Positions 1 through 8,373 of a stretch of 64,000 nt of DNA are shown here, piece after piece. The stretch covers positions 372,001 to 436,000 of the forward strand of contig NZ_JAUSUJ010000001.1 of the NCBI RefSeq assembly GCF_030813915.1. Direction: 5' to 3'. This stretch comes from Rhodoplanes tepidamans (lineage in GTDB: Bacteria > Pseudomonadota > Alphaproteobacteria > Rhizobiales > Xanthobacteraceae). The translations under genes were made by a program, and so were the position numbers. Under the pieces are notes generated by a model that did not search any database, was not told the DNA's origin, and saw only the letters and a program-made list of their open reading frames with translations. Each line of letters begins with the position of its first letter. The stretch's first letter is position 1.

Positions 1-929
1 CGTGCGGCGCCATCTCGGGGTTCCACGCCTTCATCGGCTCCGGCACCACGCCGAAGCTGGTCGACAAGTGGAGCGACATCCTGCCGGTCGCCTTCGGCAT
101 GATGCTGGTCGAGTGCATGGTCGCGGTGCTGGCCCTGATCGCCGCCACGGCGCTGCCGATGGCCGACTACTTCGCCATCAACGCCGCGCCCGAGGTGTTC
201 GCCAAGCTCGGCATGCAGGTCGTCGAGCTCCCGCGGCTGCAACAGGAGATCGGCATGGATCTGGCCGGCCGCACCGGCGGCGCCGTGACGCTCGCGGTCG
301 GCATGACCGAGATCTTCACCAAGGTGCCGTGGTTCTCGACGCTGGCGTCCTACTTCTTCCAGTTCGTCATCATGTTCGAGGCGGTGTTCATCCTCACGGC
401 CATCGACAGCGGCACCCGCGTGTCGCGCTACCTGATCCAGGACATCGTCGGCGACCTGTGGGCCCCGATGAAGCGGCTCGACTGGGTGCCGGGCTCGATC
501 GGCGCCTCGGTGCTGGCCTGCGTCCTGTGGGGTTACCTGCTCAACTCCGGCGACATCAACTCGGTGTGGGCGCTGTTCGGCGTGTCGAACCAGATGATGG
601 CCTCGCTCGGCCTGATGATCGGCGCGACCATCATCCTGCGGCTCTCGGCGAAGCGGATCTACGCGCTCACCTGCCTGCTGCCGCTCGCCTACCTGTTCGT
701 CACCGTCAACTACGCCGGCTGGTGGATGATCGCCAACGTCTACCTGAACCCGGCCGCGAAGGGCTACAACCCGGTCAATGCCGGCATCTCGGCCATCATG
801 ATGGCGCTCGGCGTCGTCATCCTGGTCGCCTCGGTGAAGCGCTGGATCGCCATGTATCGGACCCAGCACCGGACCGACGGCTACGACCTCGGCGACGTGC
901 CCGCCGAATACAAGGTGCCGGCCGAATGA
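1..929 (+). CDS. cstA: CstA-family carbon starvation / pyruvate transporter, C-terminal part
   Basis: Only the last 308 or so codons are present; the reading frame begins at base 3 and the start lies upstream of the window. The product is a polytopic inner-membrane protein of the CstA/BtsT family, which imports peptides or pyruvate during carbon limitation. Visible family features are the early GFHAFIGSGTTPK segment, the segment ending in DSGTRVSRYLIQDI, the conserved WALFGVSNQMMAS stretch, and several hydrophobic helices before a charged C-terminus ending in VPAE. A hairpin terminator follows. The convergent LytTR regulator next door fits known pairs in which a BtsR-type regulator controls a CstA-family gene. 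That link is inference, and no sensor kinase is in the window. Confidence 0.93.
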   Translation, partial: CGAISGFHAFIGSGTTPKLVDKWSDILPVAFGMMLVECMVAVLALIAATALPMADYFAINAAPEVFAKLGMQVVELPRLQQEIGMDLAGRTGGAVTLAVGMTEIFTKVPWFSTLASYFFQFVIMFEAVFILTAIDSGTRVSRYLIQDIVGDLWAPMKRLDWVPGSIGASVLACVLWGYLLNSGDINSVWALFGVSNQMMASLGLMIGATIILRLSAKRIYALTCLLPLAYLFVTVNYAGWWMIANVYLNPAAKGYNPVNAGISAIMMALGVVILVASVKRWIAMYRTQHRTDGYDLGDVPAEYKVPAE

Positions 930-950
930 GCCGGGCGACGTCGTGAGTCT

Positions 951-985
951 CCGGCCGGTCCGCTCCGCGGGCCGGCCGTTTTCTT
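951..985 (+). terminator. Rho-independent terminator after cstA
   Basis: CGGCCGG at 952-958 pairs with CCGGCCG at 972-978 across a GC-rich loop and is followed by TTTTCTT. It lies 22 bases past the cstA stop codon. Confidence 0.75.
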
Positions 986-1020
986 GTGGGGGACAGGGCG
1001 GGAGAGCCGGCTTTGTTCCT

Positions 1021-1145
1021 GCCGTCATTCCGGGGCGCGGACCGCAGGTTCGCGAGCCCGGAATCCATACGCCCGGTCGCGGTGGCTCACGAAAGACAGG
1101 GGTTACGGGTCCCGGGCTCGTCGCTGACGCGACGCCCCGGGACGA
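1021..1145. repeat. GTCATTCCGGG-type intergenic palindromic repeat
   Basis: The left part carries GTCATTCCGGGGCGCG and CCCGGAATCCAT. The right part carries a second stem with GGTCCCGGGCTCG and CGCCCCGGGA. Related copies with the same core sit at 6518-6610, 8245-8350 and 10290-10333, so this is a dispersed element of the kind common in Hyphomicrobiales intergenic DNA. Confidence 0.7.
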
Positions 1146-1190
1146 GGGAGTCGGAGAACGGGGGCGACGGTGCAGATGGAGAAGCTCGTC

Positions 1191-1907
1191 CTACCCGATT
1201 CCCAGCCGCTCCTTCAGGACGCCGAGGAAGCGGCGGCTCACCGGGATGGTGCGGCCGCCCACCGTGACGATGCTGGCGAGCCCGCCTTCGCCGAACGCGA
1301 TGTCGCGGATGCGGTCGGCATTGACCATGTACTGGCGATGGCAGCGCATCAACGGGGTGCGTTCCTCCAGGGTCCGCAGCGTCAGCTCGGTGAAGTGCTC
1401 CTCGCCGTCGGTGCCGAGGACGTAGACGCCGCTGGTCCGCGACACGATCGCCTCCACCTCGTCGATCTTCATCAGGCGGATGCGGTTGAGCCCGGTGCAG
1501 GGGATGTGACGCAGCGCCTGCGCGGCCTCGGCCGGCAGCGGCGGTGCGCCGGCGGCCGGCCGGCGCAGCCGGTCTAGCGTCTTGGCGATGCGGCCCTCCT
1601 GCACCGGCTTGAGCAGGTAGTCGAAGGCGTTCGCGTCGAAGGCGCGCAGCGCGTATTCCTCGTAGGCGGTGAGGAAGACGATGCGGGGCATGCGCTCGGG
1701 GTCGATCATGCCGAGCATCTCGAGCCCGGAGATGCGCGGCATCTGGATGTCGAGGAACACGGCGTCCGGCTGCAGCCGGTGGATGGCGGCGATGCCCTCG
1801 ACGGCGTTGGAGCACTCGCCGACGATCTCCACGTCGGCCTCGCGCGCGAGCAGCATGCCGAGCTCGGCGCGCGCCAGCTCCTCGTCGTCGATGATCAGGA
1901 TGCGCAT
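1191..1907 (-). CDS. LytTR-family two-component response regulator (BtsR/YehT-like)
   Basis: A 238-residue cytoplasmic regulator. The N-terminal receiver domain has the acidic pocket D7-D8, phosphoacceptor D53 (FLDIQMP), T80 and K100 (LLKP). The C-terminal half is a LytTR DNA-binding domain, with the usual pattern of regulatory-loop text (YMVNADRI) and SRRFLGVLKERL at the end. The ATG at 1907 opens directly on the receiver. It converges on the CstA-family gene, and BtsR/YehT-type regulators are known to activate CstA-family transporters. That makes cstA its most likely target, though this is inferred from position. No partner histidine kinase is adjacent in the window. Confidence 0.92.
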   Translation of the reverse strand: MRILIIDDEELARAELGMLLAREADVEIVGECSNAVEGIAAIHRLQPDAVFLDIQMPRISGLEMLGMIDPERMPRIVFLTAYEEYALRAFDANAFDYLLKPVQEGRIAKTLDRLRRPAAGAPPLPAEAAQALRHIPCTGLNRIRLMKIDEVEAIVSRTSGVYVLGTDGEEHFTELTLRTLEERTPLMRCHRQYMVNADRIRDIAFGEGGLASIVTVGGRTIPVSRRFLGVLKERLGIG

Positions 1908-2027
1908 GGCGGGGTCGGGATCCGGGCGATGGTCTCGCGCCGCCGGGCCGAGACGGCCGCGCGCGACGCGGTCGCGACCCTAGCACAGCGGCGCCGCGCG
2001 CGCGACGCGGTGCACCTCGCCGATCGG

Positions 2028-3203
2028 TCAGTCGGTCCGGCCGAACCGCACCAGCATCGCGGCCGAGCAGGCGAGCCCGATGCAGCCCAGCACCGCCGAT
2101 GCGATCAGCGCGGCAGCGGCGCCATAGGCGTCGATCACGGCCGCATAGGCGACCGGCGCCACCGCCGAGACGAAGAAGCTGGCGGTCATCAGGCGGCCGA
2201 CCAGGGCCCCGTAGGTGCGGGGATCGAACAGCACCAGCGGCTGCGTCCCGCGCACGATGGTGAGCAGGCCGTTGCCGGCCCCGTAGGCCAGCGCGAACAC
2301 GGCCGCCGCGAGCGGCGCCACGCCGCCGAGAAGACCCACCATGAACCCGAGCGGCAGCAGCGCGGCGGCCAGCGTGCCGAGCCGAAGCGGATCGGTGCGG
2401 GCGCCGAGCAGCACCTCGGCGAGCCGCGCCGCCGACTGGCCGATGCCGCGCAGCGTCGACAGCCACACGGCGAGGCCGGCGGCGAGGCCGAGCCCCGCTA
2501 TCATGCCGATCATATGGGCCGACAGGCCGGCGGCCAGGAAGGACGTCACCGTGACGCCGGTGCCGTACAGCAGGGCCGCGATCCGGAAGTCGCGCGGCGT
2601 GGCGGCGCGCGGGGCAGGGGCGGCCGCGCCTTCGGCCGGCCGGTCGATCGCCCGCGTGTCCGGGATCGCGCGGTGGATCGGCACGGTGGCGAGCGCGAAC
2701 AGCGCGTAGCCGAGCGCGGCGCCACGCCAGCCGAAGACGTCGGCGAGCGTGGCGCCGATCGGCCAGAACACCGTCGAGGCGAGGCCGCCGAGCAGGGTGA
2801 TCTGCGAGATCGCCGGTCGCGCCGCGCCGCCGCCGATCCGCACCAGGGCCGCGAAGGCCGCCTCGTAGAGCGTCATCCGCATGGCGAGGCCGAGGCAGGC
2901 CCAGGCGGCGAGATAGGAGATCGGACCGGCCGTGGCGGCGAGCCCGGCGCAGCCGAGCGCCGCGAGGAGCGAGCCGGCCGTCATGATGCGGGCGCCGCCC
3001 AGCCGGTCGACGGCGCGGCCGACCGGGGCGGAGGCGAGGCCCATCACCACCAGGGCGAGGGCGAAGCCGCCGTGCACGGCGGTCCGCGACCAGCCGAGAT
3101 CGGCCGCCATCGCGTCGCCGAGCACGCCGACCAGGTAGTAGGTGACGCCCCACAGCACGAGCTGCGCGGCGCCGAGCGCCGCGACGAGGTTTCGCGTGAT
3201 CAC
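2028..3203 (-). CDS. MFS transporter
   Basis: A 391-residue inner-membrane protein with about 12 hydrophobic segments and an MFS-like loop (PVGRAVDRLGGAR) between TM2 and TM3. It starts at a GTG that overlaps the stop of the upstream acetyltransferase by 4 bases, so the two are translationally coupled. The substrate is unknown. Coupling to a Pat/Bar-like acetyltransferase suggests modification and export of a toxic amine-bearing compound, but this is speculation from context. The C-terminal arginine-rich tail (MLVRFGRTD) is unremarkable. Confidence 0.85.
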   Translation of the reverse strand: MITRNLVAALGAAQLVLWGVTYYLVGVLGDAMAADLGWSRTAVHGGFALALVVMGLASAPVGRAVDRLGGARIMTAGSLLAALGCAGLAATAGPISYLAAWACLGLAMRMTLYEAAFAALVRIGGGAARPAISQITLLGGLASTVFWPIGATLADVFGWRGAALGYALFALATVPIHRAIPDTRAIDRPAEGAAAPAPRAATPRDFRIAALLYGTGVTVTSFLAAGLSAHMIGMIAGLGLAAGLAVWLSTLRGIGQSAARLAEVLLGARTDPLRLGTLAAALLPLGFMVGLLGGVAPLAAAVFALAYGAGNGLLTIVRGTQPLVLFDPRTYGALVGRLMTASFFVSAVAPVAYAAVIDAYGAAAALIASAVLGCIGLACSAAMLVRFGRTD

Positions 3204-3769
3204 GGCGCGTGCGCCGCCGGGGGCGTTCGGTCGCCGTCGCCGAGCGGGCGCTGCATCAGCACGGTGTCGAGCCAGACGCCGTGCTTGAAGCCCACCGCCC
3301 GCAGCACGCCGACGAGACGGAAGCCGGCGTGCTCGTGCAGCCGGATCGAGGCGCGGTTCTCCGAATCGCCGATCACCGCGACCATCTGGCGGAAGCCGCG
3401 GGCCGCCGCCTCGTCGATCAGCCGCGCCAGCAGGGCGCGGCCGACGCCGCGGCCCTGCTGGTCTGGCGTGACATAGACCGAGTTCTCCACCGTGCCGGCA
3501 TAGGCGGGACGAGACCGGTACGGGCCCGCATAGGCGTAGCCGACGATCGCGCCGGCGCTCTCGGCGACCAGGTAGGGAAAGCCGCCGCCGACCAGCACGT
3601 CGCGCCGCCGCGTCATCTCGGCGAGGTCGGGCGGCTCGAGCTCGAAGCTGGCACGGCCGTGGCGGACCGCGGCGGCGTAGATGGCGGTGACGGCGGGAAG
3701 GTCGGCGGCGGCGCAGTCGCGCAGCCGCAGCGACGCGGACGACGACACGGACGGAAGCGGAGCGGACAC
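3200..3769 (-). CDS. GNAT N-acetyltransferase, phosphinothricin-acetyltransferase-like
   Basis: A 189-residue acetyltransferase. The acetyl-CoA binding signature is QQGRGVGRALL near residue 110. ASFELEPPD, YAGPYRSRPAYAGTVENSVYV and the late GFKHGVWLDTVLMQR are all typical of the Pat/Bar/MddA branch, which acetylates phosphinothricin or methionine analogues. The GTG start at 3769 has GAGGA about 5 bases upstream. It is first in a two-gene operon with an MFS transporter and is divergent from a LysR gene, which may regulate both. The natural substrate cannot be read from sequence. Confidence 0.9.
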   Translation of the reverse strand: MSAPLPSVSSSASLRLRDCAAADLPAVTAIYAAAVRHGRASFELEPPDLAEMTRRRDVLVGGGFPYLVAESAGAIVGYAYAGPYRSRPAYAGTVENSVYVTPDQQGRGVGRALLARLIDEAAARGFRQMVAVIGDSENRASIRLHEHAGFRLVGVLRAVGFKHGVWLDTVLMQRPLGDGDRTPPAAHAP

Positions 3770-3833
3770 GGATTCCTCGCAGGCCCCGCGGCGGGGCGAA
3801 GGCGATCTTGCATCCGCGGCGTCTCCAATGGAA

Positions 3834-3860
3834 GCTTATGCAGCTTATGCATCCGATAAG
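3834..3860. promoter_or_regulatory. Candidate LysR operator: tandem repeat plus inverted repeat
   Basis: The 9-mer GCTTATGCA occurs twice head to tail at 3834-3851. The inverted repeat CTTAT-N7-ATAAG (3844-3848 and 3856-3860) fits the T-N11-A rule of LysR boxes. The site lies between the divergent acetyltransferase and LysR starts, immediately upstream of the LysR ATG, which suggests autoregulation. Confidence 0.5.
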
Positions 3861-3862
3861 GA

Positions 3863-4813
3863 ATGCTCGGGATGAAGGGTGTCACGCTCGACCAGCTCCG
3901 CACCTTCTGCGACGTCGCCGCGCTCGGCAGCTTCTCGGCCGCGGCGGAGCGCGCCGGCCTGACCCAGCCGGCGGTGAGCTTGCAGATCCGCATGCTGGAG
4001 CGGCGGCTCGGGGTGCGGCTGATCGAGCGGCTCGGCCGCCGCGCCCAGCCGACGCCGGCGGGGCGCGACCTGCTCCTCCATGCCGGCCGCATCGGCGACG
4101 AGTTCGCCGAGGCTCTCGCGGCGCTGGCGCCGCACCGGGCCGGAACGGTGGGCCGCGTGCGGATCGGCACCGGCGCGACCGCCTGCATCTATCTCCTGCC
4201 GTCGCTCCTGCGGGCGCTGCGGCGGCGCCTGCCGGGCCTCGAGATCACGGTCGAGACCGGCAACACCGACGTCATCCTCGACCGGCTCGCCGCCAACGCG
4301 CTCGACGTCGCCCTCGCCACGCTGCCGATCAGCGGCCGCAGCTTCCACTTGGGGCCCGTCTACGAGGACGAGCTGGTCGCGGTGGCGCCGCCCGGCACGG
4401 CGCTGCCGCCGCGCGTCGGCGCCGCGCTGCTCGCCGACAAGCCGCTGGTGCTCTACGAGGCCGGCGGCAGCACCCGCCGGGTGATCGACCGCTGGTTCGC
4501 CCGTGCCGGCCGCACGCCGAAGCCGGTGATGGAGCTCGGCAGCGTCGAGGCGATCAAGGAGCTGGTCGGCGCCGGCCTCGGCTGGGCCGTGCTGCCGCGG
4601 CTCGCCGTCTCGGCAGCCGAAGGGCGGGGCCGCGTCGTGGTGCGCCCGCTGTCGCCGCGGCTGAGCCGGACGCTCGCCGTGGTGCTGCGGCGGGACAAGC
4701 GGCTCGACCGCGGGCTGCGCGCCGTGGTCGACGCGCTGTCGGGGCTGGCGTCCGACGGGGTGTCGGCGCCGGCGCGGCGGCCGCGCGGCGCGGCGCCGCG
4801 AACCGGCGGCTGA
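3863..4813 (+). CDS. LysR-family transcriptional regulator
   Basis: A 316-residue regulator. The N-terminal winged helix-turn-helix (residues 6-65) includes LDQLRTFCDVAALGSFSAAAE and the recognition-helix text TQPAVSLQIRMLE. The C-terminal effector-binding domain starts near residue 90. A second in-frame ATG at 3872 would begin nearer the conserved domain, so the exact start is uncertain by three codons. The tail after residue 300 is Arg/Pro/Ala-rich and probably disordered. It is divergent from the acetyltransferase/MFS operon, its most likely target. The inducer is unknown. Confidence 0.9.
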   Translation: MLGMKGVTLDQLRTFCDVAALGSFSAAAERAGLTQPAVSLQIRMLERRLGVRLIERLGRRAQPTPAGRDLLLHAGRIGDEFAEALAALAPHRAGTVGRVRIGTGATACIYLLPSLLRALRRRLPGLEITVETGNTDVILDRLAANALDVALATLPISGRSFHLGPVYEDELVAVAPPGTALPPRVGAALLADKPLVLYEAGGSTRRVIDRWFARAGRTPKPVMELGSVEAIKELVGAGLGWAVLPRLAVSAAEGRGRVVVRPLSPRLSRTLAVVLRRDKRLDRGLRAVVDALSGLASDGVSAPARRPRGAAPRTGG

Positions 4814-4960
4814 GCCGGCGGGAGGGGGCGCCGGTCTTCCTTTCGAAGGCGTTGCAGGAAATGCGCGAATGAGGCCGACTTTCTCCGATCGAATTAAGCG
4901 GATGTTTGCACGGGCGGCGGTAGACCGGGCCTCGTCCAACCCAGAACCGGGAGATCGGAC

Positions 4961-5452
4961 ATGCTCGATCTGGCCCGCGGCCCCAGCCCCCGCCCGCCCT
5001 TCGGTCCGGCCCTCGCTGCCCCCGCAGCCGCGGCTCCCGCCGCCGCCCTCGGCGTGCTGGTGATCGACGACGATCCGGTCCACCGCATGGTGCTGTGCAA
5101 GACCGCCGAGCGGGCCGGCTTCGTGCCGACGCCGGCCGCCTCGTTCGGGGCGGCCGTGGCGTGCCTGCGCCGTGGCTCGTATTCGGCGATCACGCTCGAT
5201 CTCTCGCTCGGGACCCGCAACGGGCTCGACGTGATGCACGCCCTCGTGGAGATGGGGTGCCGCACCCCGATCGTCATCGTCAGCGGGTCCAACGCGGCGA
5301 TGCGCAGCGAGACTGCGTCGATGGCAGCGCTGATGAGGCTCGACGTGCGCGAGGCGCTGCCGAAGCCCGTCGACCTCACGCTGCTGCGCCAGCTGCTGGT
5401 CCGCATCCGCCAGACGGCCGAGGCGGGCGCGACCGCTCCGCTCCCGGCCTGA
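4961..5452 (+). CDS. Single-domain response regulator (receiver only)
   Basis: A 163-residue protein made of a proline/alanine-rich N-terminal extension of about 30 residues and one CheY-like receiver domain. The domain shows the acidic pocket D36-D38, phosphoacceptor D80 (TLDLS), S108 and K135 (LPKPVD). No DNA-binding or enzymatic output domain follows, so it probably acts by protein-protein contact or as part of a phosphorelay. No histidine kinase is nearby. It converges on the TctC gene, and its partner is unknown. Confidence 0.85.
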   Translation: MLDLARGPSPRPPFGPALAAPAAAAPAAALGVLVIDDDPVHRMVLCKTAERAGFVPTPAASFGAAVACLRRGSYSAITLDLSLGTRNGLDVMHALVEMGCRTPIVIVSGSNAAMRSETASMAALMRLDVREALPKPVDLTLLRQLLVRIRQTAEAGATAPLPA

Positions 5453-5464
5453 TCCCGGCGCTCC

Positions 5465-6436
5465 TCACTGGCCGATCGTGATGCCGCCCTTGCGGATGAT
5501 GTCGCGCCAGGTGGCGACCTCCGACGAGATGAACCTGGCCGCCTCGTCCGGGCCTAGCATCACCGGCTCGGCGCCGAGCTCGACGTAGCGGGCGCGTAGC
5601 TCCGGGTCCTTCATGGCGGCGTCGTGCTCCTTCTGGAGCCTGGCGACGATCTCGGGCGGCGTGCCGCGCGGCGCCATCAGGGCGAACCAGCTGCCGGCCT
5701 TGTAGTCCGGCAGGCCGGACTCGGCGACCGTCGGAACGTCGGGCAGGGCGGGCATCCGCTTGTCGCCGGTCACGGCGAGGGGCTTGATCTGGCCGGCGCG
5801 GACGCCGGCGAGCACGTTGGGCAGGAGCTGGAAGCCGAGCTGGGTCTCGCCCGAGATCAGGTCGGCCGACATCTGCGGTCCCGCCCGGTACGGCACGTGG
5901 ACGATCTGGGCGCCGGTGATCTGCTCGAAGCTCACCCCGGCGAGATGCTGCGAGCTGCCGATGCCGACCGAGCCGTAGTAGAGCGACTTGGGGTTCGCCT
6001 TGGCGTAGGCGACGAGCTCCTTCAGCGAGTTCGCCGGCACCTTCGGGTTGACCACGATGACGTTGGGCAGCACCACGCTGAGCGTGACCGGGGCGAAGTC
6101 CTTCTCCGGGTCGTAGCCGAGATTGGGCATCAGCGTCTTGTTGACGGCGAGCGGGCCGGAGCCGGCGTAGAGCAGCGTGTAGCCGTCGGGCGCCGCGTTG
6201 GCGACCACCTGGCTGCCGATGTTGCCGCCGGCGCCCGGGCGGTTGTCGACGACGAAGCGCTGGCCGATCGTGTTGCTCATCCGCTCGAGCACGACGCGGG
6301 CCAGCACGTCGCTGGCGCTGCCGCCGGCGAACGGTACGATCACGGTGATCGGCCGGGTCGGGTAGGGATCGGCGGCAAATGCCGTCGTAGCCGTGATCGT
6401 GAAGGCCGCAACCGCGGCAACAAGTGTCCTCGTCAT
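5465..6436 (-). CDS. Bug/TctC-family tripartite tricarboxylate transporter binding protein
   Basis: A 323-residue periplasmic solute-binding protein. The signal peptide ends at AFA-ADPYP around residue 23. The mature protein opens with the family signature YPTRPITVIVPFAGGSASD and contains the typical VVDNRPGAGGN and LAVTGDKRMPALPDVPT segments. The ATG at 6436 is preceded by AGGGAGAA. It is the last gene of the leftward hydroxylase/UbiD operon. No TctA/TctB membrane genes are adjacent, so it may be an orphan binding protein that delivers the operon's carboxylic acid substrate or acts as an extracytoplasmic sensor. The ligand is unknown. Confidence 0.9.
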   Translation of the reverse strand: MTRTLVAAVAAFTITATTAFAADPYPTRPITVIVPFAGGSASDVLARVVLERMSNTIGQRFVVDNRPGAGGNIGSQVVANAAPDGYTLLYAGSGPLAVNKTLMPNLGYDPEKDFAPVTLSVVLPNVIVVNPKVPANSLKELVAYAKANPKSLYYGSVGIGSSQHLAGVSFEQITGAQIVHVPYRAGPQMSADLISGETQLGFQLLPNVLAGVRAGQIKPLAVTGDKRMPALPDVPTVAESGLPDYKAGSWFALMAPRGTPPEIVARLQKEHDAAMKDPELRARYVELGAEPVMLGPDEAARFISSEVATWRDIIRKGGITIGQ

Positions 6437-6517
6437 GGTCGCTTCTCCCTGAAACCGAGCCGGCGGAGTCTTGGGCCCCGTCCGGCGTGTGAGATCCAAC
6501 AAAGGTCCCTGCTTCTC

Positions 6518-6610
6518 CGTCATTGCCGGGCTCGACCCGGCAATCCATCACGCTGTGAAAGATGCTCTTTGTCCGAAGGGATGGATGCGCGGGTCGAGCC
6601 CGCGCATGAC
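6518..6610. repeat. Dispersed palindromic repeat
   Basis: GTCATTGCCGGGCTCGACC with CCGGCAATCCATC forms one arm. GGATGGATGCGCGGGTCGAG with CCCGCGCATGAC forms the other. It lies between the UbiD and TctC genes and is related to the elements at 1021, 8245 and 10290. Confidence 0.65.
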
Positions 6611-6672
6611 GAGTCTGAGCGTGCGACGACCGCCATGACGAATCGCCGTGCGCCGGCCGATGCTCCTCGCGA

Positions 6673-8205
6673 TCACGGCTTCTTCACCGTCCCCGGCAGG
6701 CCGTAGTCCGCCCAGCGCCGGCCGACGGCCTCGAGCTCGTCCCTGGCCGGCCACACGGTCGGCGGGAACCGGGCGCCGCCGAGATCGGGATCGGGGTCGT
6801 AGTCGAGGTTGATGGTGGCGTCGATCAGCAGCCGGTTCCACTTGCCGGTGCCGAACAGCGCGGCGTTGCGGTCGCGCCGCCGGGTCGACGGGTCGAGGCC
6901 GGCCCCGAAGGTCGACGGCATGATCACCACGTCGTCCTCGCCGGCGTTGACCCGGTAGGCGATCGCCCAGTCGACGGCCGCGTAGTCGTGGATGTCGATG
7001 TCGTCGTCGACCACCGTGATGTGCTTGTAGCGCACATGCGCGGCCGACGAGCCCCAGATGGCATTGGCGGCCTGCTTGGCCTGGCCGCGATAGCTCTGCT
7101 TCATCTGGATCAGCAGATTGATGCCGGCGTGCACGGGCGGGCACCACACGTCGGTGATGCCGGGCACGCCGGCGCGGTCGAGCACGTTCCAGGCGGTGGC
7201 GGCCCGCATGATCGAGCTGCAGACGGCGTTCTCGGAGAAGCTGCCGGGCAGCGAGCCCTCGATGGTGCCGCGCAGGATCGGATCGTCGCGATGGGTGATC
7301 GCCGTCACTTTGATGGTCGGCTTGGGCGAGCGGTCGCCGGCGACGTAGCCGGTGAACTCGGCGAACGGCCCCTCCATCACGTAGGTCGCCGGATCGAAGT
7401 CGATGTAACCCTCGATGACGATCTCGGCCGTCGCCGGCACGTAGAGATCGACGCTCTCGCACTTGACGAGATCGACCGGCGCGCCCCGGATGGCGCCCAT
7501 CACGTCGTACTCGCAGGTGCCCTTGGCGATCGGCGCGCCGCCGCAGAAGCCGAGCGTCGGCTCCCAGCCGATCGCCACGGCGACCGGCATGCGGGTGTGG
7601 CCGGCCTGCTCCCAGGCGGTCATGTGCTGGCCGATGTTCTGGGCCCGCCACAGCAGGACCGGGATCTGGTCGCGGCTCGCCACCATGCCGCGATAGATGC
7701 CGACATTCATCACGTTCGTGTTCGGGTCCTTGGTGACGACGCCGCCGTAGGTGAGCAGATAGCGGCCGCCGTCGACCTTGTTCCAGAACGGCGACGGGAA
7801 GTCCCACAGGTCGATCGCGTCGCCCGTCACGATGTTCCGCTTCACCGGGCCGGTGTCGACGATGCGGGGCGGGATGCTGCCGGTCAGGATGCTGCGGCCG
7901 ATCTTGACGAGCTCGCGCGGATGGGTGTCGGGCGACAGCCCGAGCATCATGGCGACGCGCCGGTAGCTGGCGAGGCCGCCGCCGAAGATCGTCCCGCAGC
8001 GGGCGCCGGCGCCGTCGTAGTCCTTGATGCGCTCGAACAGCAGCGCCGGGCCGGTGCCGGGTCCCTGCGCGAGCCGCAGCACGGTGCCGAGCTCGATGTT
8101 CCAGTCGACCTCGGTCGTCACGCGATGCAGCTCGCCGGCCGCCTCCAGTGCCGCGATCCATCCCCTCATGTCGCCATAGGCGACCGGCGTACGCTCGACT
8201 GTCAT
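6673..8205 (-). CDS. UbiD-family (prenylated-FMN) decarboxylase
   Basis: A 510-residue cytoplasmic enzyme of the UbiD family, which reversibly decarboxylates aromatic, heteroaromatic or unsaturated acids using prenylated FMN. Family landmarks include GGGLASYRRVAMMLGL, FPSPFWNKVDGGRYLLTYGG, the active-site glutamates in EGPFAEFTGY and the VDDDIDIHD segment. The ATG at 8205 has GAGGTGAAGGA just upstream. It sits downstream of a molybdenum hydroxylase and an MFS transporter, so it probably removes the carboxyl group after ring hydroxylation. No UbiX-type prenyltransferase is adjacent; the cofactor must come from elsewhere. The substrate is not readable. Confidence 0.92.
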   Translation of the reverse strand: MTVERTPVAYGDMRGWIAALEAAGELHRVTTEVDWNIELGTVLRLAQGPGTGPALLFERIKDYDGAGARCGTIFGGGLASYRRVAMMLGLSPDTHPRELVKIGRSILTGSIPPRIVDTGPVKRNIVTGDAIDLWDFPSPFWNKVDGGRYLLTYGGVVTKDPNTNVMNVGIYRGMVASRDQIPVLLWRAQNIGQHMTAWEQAGHTRMPVAVAIGWEPTLGFCGGAPIAKGTCEYDVMGAIRGAPVDLVKCESVDLYVPATAEIVIEGYIDFDPATYVMEGPFAEFTGYVAGDRSPKPTIKVTAITHRDDPILRGTIEGSLPGSFSENAVCSSIMRAATAWNVLDRAGVPGITDVWCPPVHAGINLLIQMKQSYRGQAKQAANAIWGSSAAHVRYKHITVVDDDIDIHDYAAVDWAIAYRVNAGEDDVVIMPSTFGAGLDPSTRRRDRNAALFGTGKWNRLLIDATINLDYDPDPDLGGARFPPTVWPARDELEAVGRRWADYGLPGTVKKP

Positions 8206-8244
8206 TCCTTCACCTCGCATCTCGGCCGGAGGAATCTCCTCCCG

Positions 8245-8350
8245 CCGTCGTTCCGGAAGCCGACCGCAGGTCGGCTGTCCGGAATCCATAGCCCCTGTCC
8301 GTGTGCATGGATTCCGGGCTCGCCGCTTCGCAGCGCCCCGGAATGACCGA
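8245..8350. repeat. Dispersed palindromic repeat
   Basis: CCGTCGTTCCGGAAGCCGACC with GGTCGGCTGTCCGGAATCCAT is followed by ATGGATTCCGGGCTCG and GCGCCCCGGAATGAC. It lies in the MFS-UbiD intergenic gap and belongs to the same family as the copies at 1021, 6518 and 10290. Confidence 0.7.
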
Positions 8351-8373
8351 GGCCGATGTTAACGCACTCGTTC

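Noticed and set aside
3845-5239. A 464-codon open frame on the minus strand opposite the LysR and receiver genes
   Set aside because: The plus-strand products are clear family members; the antisense frame has no recognisable domain.
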